From: Protopterus annectens
Lineage: Eukaryota > Chordata > Ceratodontiformes > Protopteridae
Direction: 5' to 3'
NCBI RefSeq assembly: GCF_019279795.1
Contig: NC_056743.1
Span: 1,788,012,339-1,788,076,338, forward strand
DNA length: 64,000 bases
Position numbers and translations under genes: made by a program
Shown here: positions 43,888-53,993 of the stretch, one piece after another
Numbering within the stretch: the stretch's first letter is position 1
How the letters are laid out: each line of letters starts with the position of its first letter
The notes under the pieces: generated by a model
What the model was told of the DNA's origin: nothing
Seen by the model: only the letters and a program-made list of their open reading frames with translations
Database searches by the model: none

Positions 43888-44662
43888 TAAGGACTCCTGG
43901 AATCTCATCACCATTCAAAGCCGTTCTAGTAGCAGCTCACAAGCCTTCCACCAGAAGGGTTTATCGGAGTAAATGGAAACGTTTTTCCATTTGGGCAGAG
44001 CACCGTCATTTAGATCCCTTTACGGCGCCGGTAGTGTCGGTTCTAGATTTTCTAACTTCTTTCTTTCACCAGGGGGCTAGTTCCGGTCAAGGTACAACTT
44101 GCAGCAATTTCACACTATCATGTAGGGCAGGAGTCAGGCCCGCTTATTACTTCCAAACTGTGTAAGACCTTCCTTAAGGGTACCTTCCTCCTCAGGCCCC
44201 CGGTCAAAGAGGTGGTACCTCCATGGGATTTATCCCTAGTTTTACAGGCCTTGACTAGCTGACAGCTTGGTTGCTCCAGTTCCACTCCTGATAAGGACTC
44301 CCGGAATCTCATCACCATTCAAAGCCATTCTAGTAGCAGCTCACAAGCCTTCCACCAGAAGGGTTTATCGGAGTAAATGGAAACGTTTTTCCATTTGGGC
44401 AGAGCACCGTCATTTAGATCCCTTTACGGCGCCGGTAGCGTCGGTTCTAGATTTTCTAACTTCTTTCTTTCACCAGGGGGCTAGTTCTTCCACGGTCAAG
44501 GTACAACTTGCAGCAATTTCACACTATCATGTAGGGCAGGAGTCAGGCCCGCTTATTACTTCCAAACTGTGTAAGACCTTCCTTAAGAGTACCTTCCTCC
44601 TCAGGCCCCCGGTCAAAGAGGTGGTACCTCCATGGGATTTATCCCTAGTTTTACAGGCCTTG
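43855..44662. repeat. 404 bp tandem duplication in DIRS-F recombinase
   Basis: Copy 1 is 43855-44258 and copy 2 is 44259-44662. The offset is 404 bases, measured from gacagcttgg at 43857 and 44261. Copy 1 lacks six bases present in copy 2 near ggctagttc. It duplicates the YR N-terminal region. Confidence 0.93.
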
Positions 44663-45320
44663 ACTAGCCCCCTTTTCGTGCCGGTGGCCACTGTTGATCT
44701 TAAATACCTCTCTTGGAAAATGGCCTTTTTGGTGGCCATAACTTCAGCCAAGAGGGTCTCGGAACTCCAGGCTGTCTGTGTCAAACCACCGTATTTGGTC
44801 TTCCACCCAGACAGAGTTCACCTCAGGATCAATCCGTCTTTTCTACCTAAGGTATCTTCAGAAGCTAACATTAATCAATCTATTAATCTTCCAGTATTCT
44901 TCCCCAACTATCAAAACAAAGGAGAGTATAAGCTGCACTCTTTAGACGTGCACAGACAACTACGTTTTTATATTCATCGAACTACTGGTCATAGGCAATC
45001 CGATCAGTTGTTTGTCTCCTTTGCCAAAAACAACTTCGGCAAGTCGGTTACTAAAGTTACCCTTCTCCCGATGGATATCTAGTTGTATTCTCTTAGCATA
45101 TCAGAGCTCGGGAAGGCCTGCACCTCAGGGAGTCCGTGCTCATTCTACTAGGGCCGTTGCTACATCGGCTGCTTTCAAGGCTAGGGTTTCTCTGGATGAC
45201 ATTTGTTCCGCAGCCACTTGGGCTTCATCTCGTACCTTTATCAGCCACTACAAAGTAGATATTGTCTCCCGAGGTAGGGTGTCTTTTGGCTCTGCAGTGC
45301 TCCGGAATATTCTTCCATGA
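43890..45320 (+). pseudogene. DIRS-F tyrosine recombinase, duplicated and frameshifted
   Basis: The N-terminal region appears twice because of the duplication (AAHKPSTRRVYRSKWKRF near 43937 and again near 44341). The second copy continues into the catalytic part: SAKRVSELQA near 44747 (first Arg), then FVSFAKNNFGKS. A frame change near 45055 moves the end to HSTRAVATS near 45142 and FISHYKVDIVSRGRVSFGS with the likely Tyr near 45250. It stops at 45318. The catalytic set is present but split. Confidence 0.88.
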
Positions 45321-45360
45321 AGGCCACCCAAGATTTAGGTAGCTGGGGACTCTGTCCCAA

Positions 45361-45455
45361 AGGTTGCTGACAAGTGAAGTTCCTACTTCAGATTAAGAAG
45401 TTATGTACTCACCATAACGTTCCATCTGAGTAGGTATCTTCATTTGTCTGCAACC
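45361..45455. repeat. DIRS-F ICR
   Basis: Junction ttcagat/taagaag at 45393/45394. The first arm matches the element start and the second the element end. Confidence 0.94.
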
Positions 45456-45545
45456 ATCCCCCCCTCCTTCCCCCTGACCAATATGATCCTACCTGGGGTT
45501 CTTTAGATTAGTTCCCTCTGGGACACAGTATTAGCTGTGCTTTGG

Positions 45546-45704
45546 GGCAAACTTGATCTGAGGTCAGTCAGGGTTGGTAGGGGATTATGGGTAAAGGGAG
45601 GAGCTAGGAGCTCGGATCTCTGCTGTGATAGAAGTTGCCGGCTCGGATCCGAGATCAGATCCGTATCCCAAAGGTTGCAGACAAATGAAGATACCTACTC
45701 AGAT
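45546..45704. repeat. DIRS-F right ITR
   Basis: Inverted partner of 39372-39530. It is followed by the 30 bp right extension, which the ICR also matches. Confidence 0.95.
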
Positions 45705-45734
45705 GGAACGTTATGGTGAGTACATAACTTCTTA

Positions 45735-46840
45735 TTCTCAAGATTTGAGGAGTAGTACTTCTGTTGAGCAGCCTGTTTCTGGTGAATTACTCGACTGTTG
45801 CCTTCTGAATGGAATGTCATCACAGGTGAGACTAATGTAGCATTTCAGAATTGCCGTAATCCTATAAATCTGCCGAATGCTCATGGTACCCCTCGTTTAA
45901 ATGACTGGCTGAAATCTGTTAACGTGTTTGATATTGTTGTGTCTGTGGCCAACGACTACCTTTGTGTTAAACTAAATTCGACCGTTTGTTAAAAATTAAA
46001 AAACTTCAGCTGGACACAAAATATTTTAAAGACTGCATCAAAAGACTCATTGTACCCAAGGGACTGCATTCATGGCATTTTCCCACTGGTTTTGTTACTA
46101 ATTCTCATTTTCACAAAGAATTGTTGTGGCTTTTTGGCAAACACGGTATGGAATACATGGAACTAGTTATTAAGCACAACAATGATACAACTGATGCCCT
46201 AACTAGAGACATTTTGGTTTTGGATAGAAATATTACTCAAGACCTTGCCTTTTCTGAGAATGTTTGAGTATACCCACATTTTGCGTTCCGTTGATGAACA
46301 AATGGAAACCATTAAGCCAAGAACGTTAAAGAAGCTGAGTAGAGATATTAATGCATATAAATCCAATACTGCTTATCCTCCATCTCCTAGTTCTCTGGTG
46401 TGGGTTCATAAATCCCCTGTAAATGACACACCGAAGACATAGTTGATTCTATGTCTAACAGTTATGGGGAATAAGACTGATGATTTTTTTAGACACTACC
46501 GAAGTTTCCCCACCCAGGTGTTCCCGAGTGTCAGAGGAATCGGCAAACAAACCCCAACTGGGGAGCACCGCAACATGCATCAATACAACATTCAACCATG
46601 GGTGCTCTGAGGAATTTTTGGGGGAACAAACACTGTTCGTGGAAGGGGAGGAGACGATACAATTAATACCTGTTCCCGAGACTTTACTCAGTTCTTCTGT
46701 GTTTATTGCCCCTGCATATTGTAAAGAGCTAAGCCGGCGATTTTAAAGTTTTTAACTTTTCGTCCCTGGATATTGGTACTGGTTTGTGTAATCTTTTTTT
46801 CTAAAGGAATGACTTTTGTACCCTCTAAAAAAAAAACAAA
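45735..46840 (+). mobile_element. Penelope-like element, 5' part (after DIRS-F)
   Basis: Continues the PLE broken at 39371. The frame 45986-46267 reads LDTKYFKDCIKRLIVPKGL, MEYMELVIKHNND and a DRNITQDLAFSE block. Then MFEYTHILRSVDEQMETIK and LKKLSRDINAY lie at 46260-46360, typical of the region before PLE RT. Near 46750-46830 a decayed NFSSLDIG then SKGMTFVPSKK matches the start of PLE RT. It is truncated there. Stops and frame changes are present. Confidence 0.6.
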
Positions 46841-47094
46841 ACAAAAAAAAATGAACCTAGCACAAACACTTGTAGATCTAAGGTTATATGTGCGTAAATA
46901 AGCAAAAGATAGGCACCTGAAGCTGAACCAGTTCCAACACAAGCTTTTTTAATGGCAAAATTCACAGAGACACATAAACATTGTATAAACACTCTTGTAA
47001 CGTTTTCGTCATAAAAATTTATTCAGAAAAGCGTACTAACCTACATAGCTTGCTTATAAACCTGTTTCTTTTCAATTAACCAGTGAAACACCAC
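46841..47094. other. Unassigned spacer
   Basis: A-rich run at its start (46828-46850), then AT-rich sequence without recognisable features. Confidence 0.4.
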
Positions 47095-47432
47095 TTCTTT
47101 CTGCTTTTCCCGGTTAGGGGTCGCCACAGTGGATCATCTGTCCGCTCATGATTGGCAGCAGAGTTTTATGGTGTCGAGTTGCCAGCCCAGTGCCCAACCT
47201 TCCACAGAAGACGCACACACGCTCACACCTACGGCCAATTTAGAGTGTCCAATCCACCTACTGCATAACTTTGGGATGCGGGAGGTAACTGGAGCACCCC
47301 GAGGAAACCCACGCGACCACAGGGAGGACATGCAAACTCAGCACAGAAGGCTCCCTAGCGGAGAATCGAACCGGAGAACCTCTTGCTGTGAGGCGATGAC
47401 GCTAACCGCTGCACCACCGTGGCCGCCCTAAT
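47095..47432 (-). mobile_element. tRNA-derived SINE (V-SINE/HE1-like), fuller copy
   Basis: Minus-strand SINE. The tRNA-like head is at the high-coordinate end, with a B-box-like ggttcgattctcc at 47360-47372. A central conserved part follows (gtgggtttcctcggggtgct on the minus strand). The tail contains gtggcgacccctaaccggg, shared with the SINE at 12603-12869. No clear target duplication was seen. Pol III transcription is inferred from the boxes. Confidence 0.82.
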
Positions 47433-47839
47433 ATGTATTAAATGTTATTCAGTCACGAATAATGCATCATTAAGGTGTTCTATAACAAATAGCTCTGAAA
47501 GTACTGTACACACATGCATAAAACGTTTTGTAACAAAACTTCATACTTGTAAGTTCCAAAACTATAAATTAGTGAATAAAAATGGTATGTAAAAATAAAT
47601 AATATATAAATAAGTAATATTTAAAACTGCAGAAAAAAACATTTGTGTGTTAAAATGAATTAAAATAGGGTGATGGCACCATCTACTGGACAAACTAAAA
47701 ATCACATATACTTTAGACATGAACAATAAAATCTAGACCATATAAATACATAAAATATAATTCTTAAAATATATACATTTTTTTAATTTTTTTAAAAATA
47801 GAAATATATGAACATATAAAAAGTGTAAAAGGAGAGATA
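47433..47839. other. Unassigned AT-rich spacer
   Basis: Strongly AT-rich. No gene or repeat recognised. Confidence 0.4.
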
Positions 47840-48780
47840 CCACAGTCATCCCTCTGCACAAAGTTGGGCCATCTACAGACCCTGCAAACTACAGACCCAT
47901 AAGTCTCACTAGTTTTGTAGGTAAAGCCATGGAAATAATTGTCATGGAGATGATCAGTAGAGATGTAGTAAACCTCCAGACACTGGACCCAACCCAGTTT
48001 GGTTTTGTCCAGGGCAGATCATGCCTATTCAACCTGGTAGACTTCTTTGAGAAGGTCACCGAAGCAATAGATGAAGGCAAAATCGTTCACTCTGCCTACC
48101 TTGACCTGGCAAAGGCATTTGACAATACCCTACTCTGGTATTGTTGACAAACTGAAGAGGTTGAGTACAGACCCATATGTCACCCGGTGAATAGCCAACT
48201 GGCTCACAGACGGGACCCAGGAAGTTAGAATTGGGGAGTCCACCTCTACTAAGAGGCCAATCATAAGTGGAATCCCTCAAGGATCAGACCTAGGACCACT
48301 CATTTTAGCCGTTTACTTCTCAGAAGTCAAGGCCAATATCAGTGGTCTCTGGCTGACTAAATTTGCAAATTAGGGGCTGTCATTGAATCTCACACTTAAC
48401 ACAAATGTTCTCCACGAGGGGCTGACAGACAGCTGGTGTCAAAGCCTAATACTAAAACTAAATGCTAAGAAATGCATAATAGTATCCTTTGTGAAGTTGT
48501 CCATCCCTGGTAACTATCATTTTGACAACATACCCCTTAGAGTTGACGTAGTAGTCAGAGACTTGGGGGCGCACACAGATAGTAATCTAGCCTTTGACCC
48601 TCACGTGTCTACACCCAATTCAAGGGCAACTTGGACATTTTGGATGGGAAACCTGCAATTCATACCTGGTTTGGCACCTATGCCTCTGATACAAACAGGT
48701 AACCTGTAAATGGTTCAAGGTTATATCATAACTTGTCAGAGAATTGGGATGCATGGCTAGTTTTAAAAAGGCCTTTGTGA
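47840..48780 (+). mobile_element. CR1-like LINE, RT fragment
   Basis: Reads NYRPISLTSFVGKAMEIIV near 47890, QFGFVQGRSCLFNLVDFF near 47998, HSAYLDLAKAFD near 48090 (first catalytic Asp block), then in shifted frames ISGIPQGSDLGPLILAVYF near 48262 and LTDSWCQSLILKLNAKKC near 48420. The expected catalytic box between these is decayed (TKFANDTK-like frames near 48358). Both ends are truncated. The family is judged from the RT block order. Confidence 0.72.
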
Positions 48781-48794
48781 TTGTTAGCCTAGTA

Positions 48795-49359
48795 AACACC
48801 TATGAACTAATGTATCCAAGACTAATTTAAATTTTAATGTCCATAAAGCTACCAGTCTTTTTTACAAGGCTCTCAAAGGTCAACACATCTATGTCTGCTG
48901 GAAGTTCACCACCAGCTTAGATTCTGTCTTCTTAGGACCAAACCATTCGGGAAACCAGATCAATTGTTTGTAGCTTTTTGAAAACCTAAATTGGGCAAGT
49001 AGCGTCTAAGGTTACGCTGTCTAGATGGTTATCGGAGTACATTTCCTGTGCTTTACAATAAAAGGGCTTGTCTTTACAATCTAAACCTGAGGTTGATTTT
49101 ACAAGAGCAGTGGCCACATCAGTGGCCTTTGCCAGTAGATTACCTAATGATATTTGCGCAGCAGCTATTTGGTCAACACTTCATACTGTTATATCCCCAT
49201 AACAAGTTAGATTAACAGTTTAGATTGCATTCCACTATTGGTTCCATCATCTTCAGGAATGTCCTTCCTTGATACTACCCAGGCCTGTCAGCTTAGGAAT
49301 CTCTCCCATAGGCAAATGAAAATGGCCAGCACTGGATATGTAAGATATGTACTCGGTAG
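48795..49359 (+). mobile_element. DIRS-G, F-like remnant, left piece
   Basis: Remnant of the DIRS-F-type family. It reads LLEVHHQLRFCLLRTKPFG and KPDQLFVAF near 48895-48980, then ARAVATSVAFASRLPNDICA and AIWSTLHTVISP near 49105-49200, the C-terminal half of YR. ICR-like sequence (ggatatgtaagatatgtactc) ends at the DIRS-H insertion. The His of the HxxR block and the nucleophile Tyr are lost. Its right end is at 60332-60744. Confidence 0.65.
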
Positions 49360-49372
49360 ATGATCTTCGTGT

Positions 49373-49544
49373 TTCACTGTTGCAGTAATCACATTTGGGT
49401 TATCCTGCCAGGGGTAGCCCTCAGTCGGCCCGAATACCAGGGGCTTAGTATTTCTGCGTCTGTTGCTGTTGCTCCAGGACTGACGTCAGGTCATCAGTGG
49501 TATAAATTCAGGCAGACAACACCATTACGTCAGTCTTTCTTGCT
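49373..49544. repeat. DIRS-H left ITR
   Basis: Inverted match to 60126-60286, with moderate divergence. Confidence 0.9.
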
Positions 49545-49672
49545 GAGGAGCAGAAGCAGTTTGCATGAGTGCCGGTCGGCCACTACCGGAGTTTTCATTT
49601 CCGAATTGAAGTTGAAGTCGTCTAAAGCTAAGTACCCCGTTGAGGGTCCTTTTTTTCTTGCTCTAACTGATG
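49481..49672 (+). promoter_or_regulatory. DIRS-H promoter and leader block
   Basis: TGACGTCA at 49481-49488, TATA-like tataaat from 49501, and a leader hairpin near 49635-49645 with one stem mismatch (cccc-gtt-gaggg). A T run follows, with ATG at 49670. Confidence 0.5.
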
Positions 49673-51463
49673 CCTGAAAAAGTTAACAAGCGTCTCGCCT
49701 GTGGAAAACAAATACCAAACAGAGACTTCCATTCCTACTGCATCACCTGTTTAGGCCCAGACCACGACGCCCCCCTCTGTCGCTTTTGTGCTTTGTTCAA
49801 TGCCAGAACTGTACGTTGTCGGGCCCTAATTGTAGCTAGATATTTTCACTCTGTCCTCTAATTCTGATATGACTTCGGTAAGCCATCCGACTCCCAATCT
49901 TCTGAAATAACGTAAGGATAAAGACGGACAGACCACACAGGTCCAAAACTGCCGACAACGCTTCCGTTAAGCTAGTCGTCAGTTCTCCGGTCCTCAGTGA
50001 GGTGCTTTTGCAGCCCCTGAAGCCCGCTTCTGTGGATTCGCAGGCTGCTACAGAGACCCTTTTGGAGTCTGGTATGGTGCGAGACTCTTCGACCTAAGGA
50101 TCTTGCAGATGTCTCTGCCTTGGATGGGTCCAGAGCTGCTGAGCAGGCACTGGCTTCTGAGGAAGTACTTCGCACTACCGATACTCAACACAGGCCAACG
50201 ACTTTTCGCGTCTTCAGTTCTTTCTAAGGGTACGAACCTCACCCAAAAAACTGACCCAAGCTCAGGCACCTGCTGCCTTGCCTCAGTCCCAGATGCTTAA
50301 ATGGCAGAAGACCTTATGCTTATTGGGGGAAGCCAGGCTACCCCTTCCAAAAGAAAAACTTGTCCCCAGTAGTTTTATCTGAACAGGAGTCCGATGACTC
50401 TGATTCATCTGAATATGAAGATATGCAACCCGTCTCTGCTTATGGGGATTCTGATGCAGAGAAATCCATTCCTTCTGTCTCTCCACCCGAGGATTTTTCA
50501 TTTGGGGAAACCCTACGTACTTTAAGGGAGCATTTCCAATGGGAATGTCAGGACTACCCTCAGTCAAAAAAAAGAGACTCAGGGAATTCTTAGATCTACA
50601 ACAGCACAGACCTTTGGCTATTCCTCCTGTCTTGGATGTTGTGGATGATGATTTTATGGAATCCAGTCTGACTCCTGACACCCTTCTTGCTCCTAGGAAA
50701 TCTGACCAGTATTAAGAGTCCCTGACTCTGTCAAGTTTCTTTTCAAAAATCCTACTGCTGACCCCGAGGTAATTTCTCAAGGACCTAAAGGAATCAAAGC
50801 AACTTCAGCTAAGAATCCCACCCCCTCAGATAGGGATTCCCAAGCATTAGACAGATGGGGTAAACAAGTATACACCTCTGCTATTCTTGCAATTAGAGCA
50901 TTAAATTGTCAGTTCCACATGCTGAAATATCAGCGACATACCATGGAACTCCTCAAACAAAAAATATATTTTCCTGCTTGTGCATAAAAAAAAGAATTAC
51001 AACAGTTGATACATTTTACAAGTCAAGTAACTAAGCACACCTTACAATGTGGTTTTAACACCCTTGAAGCATCTTGCAGGGCAGCAGTCACTACTGTTCT
51101 GTCCTTAGAAGGCATGATTGGCTTAAGGAACGGACCTTGCCAGACCATGTCAAATCCAAATTATTGGACGCACCCTTGAACAAATACAACTTATTTGGTA
51201 CCAAAGCAGAAGAGGTCTTAAAGATAGAAGAAAAAGCTAAATCTTTGCAGACAGACTTTTTACAGGTCCAGTCACCGAGGTTCAGTAGGCATTGCCCCTC
51301 CAAGCACTGGTCCTTTCCTGCCCCCTCCGGGCCAGCTCAGCCCAGATCCAGGGGAAACAGACCCCTCAGACAACAGCCCCAGGGAATGCAGAGATATAAG
51401 CAATGGAGTTCCTCCTCTTCAAAAACAGGGAGTGCAAACCCACCCCCTTATGGTAAGAACTGA
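49670..51463 (+). pseudogene. DIRS-H gag-like gene, broken
   Basis: MPEKVNKRLACGKQIP starts at 49670 with the Cys/His segment (CITCLGPDHD, CRFCALFN), ending at a stop near 49860. Later pieces are the SGPEL/EQ-like region near 50125, the acidic SVSPPEDFSFGETL near 50478, REHFQWECQDYPQSKKR near 50528, and the C-terminal block 51074-51463 (LRRHDWLKERTLPDHVKSK, LQVQSPRFSRHC). It ends near TGA-CAA at 51462. Many frame changes. Confidence 0.82.
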
Positions 51464-51881
51464 CAATGACTTTACACTTCCACCCCCTACCTCTGCCCAC
51501 CTGCTTGTGCCCCTAGGAGGAAAACTCTCCTTCCACACAAGCAACTGGGCCACCATTACCAACGACCGATGGGTCCTCAACACAGTGTCCCAGGGATACA
51601 AATTTTCTTTCCACACTCCGTCAATCCCAAAAGGGTACCCAGATCTTCCTCCAAACCAGTGGGCAGAGGCCATAAAGCAAGTCCTTTCCCTGCTCTCCAT
51701 GTGGGCAATACAGCACGTTTTTGCAGAAGAGTTAGGCCAAGGTTTCTACTCCGTACTCTTATTGGTACCTAGGAAAAAGGGCACATGGTGCCCCATCCTC
51801 GATCTATTCATTCTAAACACCTTTCTGGTGATACCAAAATTTAAAATGCAGCTTTTACCAATGCTTTCCAAGGATGCTTGG
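51432..51881 (+). pseudogene. DIRS-H RT, 5' part
   Basis: +1 to gag. It reads LLVPLGGKLSFHTSNWATI, GYKFSFHTPSIPKGYPDLP, QGFYSVLLLVPRKKG, PILDLFILNTFLVIPKFKM and LLPMLSKDAW, then is cut by DIRS-I. A short loss near 51848 removes residues read as LTLQQ in other copies. Confidence 0.87.
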
Positions 51882-51896
51882 ATGTCCTTCATGGAT

Positions 51897-52069
51897 GCAT
51901 CTGCAGTCATAACAACTGGGTTGTCCTGTCGTCAGGCAGCCCTTCGGTCGGCCGGATTCCAAAGTCCGGGTCCGGCTTCGGCTGATGTCGCACTTCACCC
52001 GACGTCATCTCTGTTGGTCTTCGGGTATAAAGGCATCAGCCGACGCCATTTTCCCCAGTCTTTCTTGCC
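51897..52069. repeat. DIRS-I left ITR
   Basis: 173 bp inverted match to 57268-57440. The outer 15 bases are the left extension. Confidence 0.96.
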
Positions 52070-52197
52070 GTGGCGAAGCAGAAGCTGTTCGCAAGTGCCG
52101 GTCGGTCAGATCCAGAGATTACTACTTCCGAATACTACTTCGAAGACTTCTAAAAGCTAAGTACCCCGTTGGGGACTCTTTCTTGCCTCAGCAGATG
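52001..52197 (+). promoter_or_regulatory. DIRS-I promoter and leader block
   Basis: CRE-like gacgtcat at 52001 (core kept, first T lost), TATA tataaag from 52026, perfect hairpin CCCC-GTT-GGGG at 52164-52174, a pyrimidine tract ending cttgcctcag, and ATG at 52195 a few bases later. Confidence 0.52.
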
Positions 52198-53993
52198 TCA
52201 GAAAAAGTCAATAACTGTTTAACTTGTGGGAAACAAATACCTCATAAAGATTTCCACTCTTACTGTTTGCCTTGCTTAGGCCCAGACCACGACGTAGCAG
52301 CCTGTTCAGCCTGTGCCTCATTCAACTGACGAACGCTTAGGCGTTGGTCGGAGTTTGCTGAACAGTTTTTCGGCTCAGATTTTGCGTACATTATGCCGTC
52401 GGATCCTCCGACTACCCAGATTGTTAAAAAACGCAAAGAAAAAGACCGACACTCGCGGTCCGCGGTTTCGGCCGAAACCATGGTTAAGCAAACCGCGAGT
52501 GTCTCGGTTTCGGCCGAAACCGAGAACTGATCAAAGCACAGCTGAATCAATGACTACTACTGAGGCTCCTGCTACCTTACTTGAAACGGCCTCAGAAATC
52601 TTACCTACAGTGGTTACTAGTGACTTATCAGACACCATCCCTCTGGATGTCTCTACCCCAGCACGTGGTGCTGCTAGGCCTCCTGCAGCCATGTCTATTA
52701 AGGCCTTTGCCAGGGCTAAAGCAGCCAAATCTACTAAAACAGTGCCTGTTAAGCCCCCCCCCCACTAGGCCCACTTCTATTTCACAAATGCTTACTCTGG
52801 CAGAGGATTTAATATCCTTAATTAGGGGATCTCAATCTCACCCAGACAGGGCCTCTCAGCCACCAGAAAAGAGACCTAGAGCAGAGCCCCCCGAGCCTGT
52901 GTCCTCTGATGATTCCGCAGAGGACTCTGATATTACAGACCAGCCAGAGGCTCAGTACTCCAATTATGAAGACTCAGATGCTGAAGAATCCATTCCAGCT
53001 GCTGCTCCACCAGAAGAATTCTCCTTTGGGGAAACCTTACATGCCATGCGAGAACAATTCCAATGGCAGGAACAGGATTTCTCAGATTCCAGAAAAAGAC
53101 TTAGGACTTTTCTGCACCTACCACAACACAGGCCTTTAGCTATACCTCCTGTCCTCTCTGTTGTGGACGATGCATTTAATGATGTCTGCACTGCACCAGA
53201 TTCCTTACCTCCAGCCCCTGTCAAACCAGATAGATTTTACAGGGTCCCAGACACTCATCACCACTTATACAAGGCCCCACTTGCAGACCACGAAACCATA
53301 TCCCAGGGGCCTAAGGCAGTAGCCTCGACCACAGCAAAAAACCCTATTCCTTCTCAAAGGGAAGCCAGGTCTTTAGACAGATGGGGCAAAAAGGTTTACA
53401 CCTCTGCTAGTCTCTCAGCTAGAGCTTTAAATTGTCAGTTTCACATGATACAATACCAAGAGTTTATGCTTGATCAGTTAACTAATAAGCTATCCTCTGA
53501 TGACTCTATAGATAAGAAATGTATATTAGAAATGGTAAATAACATACAACAGGTTAGTAACCATTCCTTAAAATGTGGCTATGATGCACTGGAGGCTTCA
53601 TTTAGATCAGCCATGACTGGCACAGTGATAAGAAGACATGCATGGCTGAAGGAACAGGTCTTACCGGATCATGTTAAAGCTAAGTTATTAGATGCACCTA
53701 TGGATAAGGCCAGTTTGTTTGGTACACCTGCTCAGCAGGTAATGAAGAAAATGGAAGAAAAGGCAAAATCTGTACAAACAGTTAAAGATTTCTTGCAAGT
53801 TCAACCCCCAAGGTTTAGCAGGAACTGGCCTGCCAAAAATTGGTCCTTTCCTGACTCCACAAAATCCCAAAGGGGCAGGAATAGACGTCCCAGAGGCAGA
53901 AATCAATCCAGAGGGGGTGCCTACAGAGGACGACAGTGGCAAGGTAATAACAGAGGCACAGACACAGCCACTGCCACTACAACAGCACAGTGA
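52195..53993 (+). pseudogene. DIRS-I gag-like gene, nearly complete
   Basis: MSEKVNNCLTCGKQIP starts at 52195. TGA at 52327 interrupts it just after CASFN, where related copies have a sense codon. The same frame resumes (MPSDPPTTQIVKKRKEKDRH) to TGA near 52527, beyond a palindromic stretch unique to this copy. After a frame change the rest is continuous to 53993: LISLIRGSQSHPD, YEDSDAEESIPAAAPPEEF, SLDRWGKKVYTSASLSARA, RRHAWLKEQVLPDHVKAK and KDFLQVQPPRFSRNW, and an RGRNRRPRGRNQSRGG tail. It ends TGA-CTT. Confidence 0.88.
52451..52524. repeat. Palindrome cluster in DIRS-I gag
   Basis: A perfect 16 bp palindrome at 52464-52479, and a perfect 22 bp palindrome at 52503-52524 containing the same 16-mer (52506-52521). 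A further inverted pair, actcgcggt at 52451-52459 and accgcgagt at 52492-52500, encloses the first. Confidence 0.95.

Larger units (their letters stand above)
39372..45734 (+). mobile_element. DIRS-F, complete copy of a divergent DIRS family
   Basis: 6363 bp with start atctgaag, end acttctta, ITRs 39372-39530 and 45546-45704, a 30 bp right extension, ICR 45361-45455, and gag, RT/RNase H/MT and YR genes. It is GC-richer than the other copies and only distantly similar, though every gene aligns. There is no left extension beyond the ITR. A 404 bp duplication in YR and several frame changes inactivate it. Flanks rejoin as catctc/ttctc within a PLE. Confidence 0.95.
49360..51881 (+). mobile_element. 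DIRS-H, left part (interrupted by DIRS-I)
   Basis: Starts atgatcttcgtg and carries the left ITR, leader, a broken gag and the first part of RT. It stops after the codons for KDAW at 51881, where DIRS-I begins. The RT sentence resumes at 57487. It belongs to the C/A/J subfamily. It was itself inserted into the ICR of DIRS-G. Confidence 0.93.
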
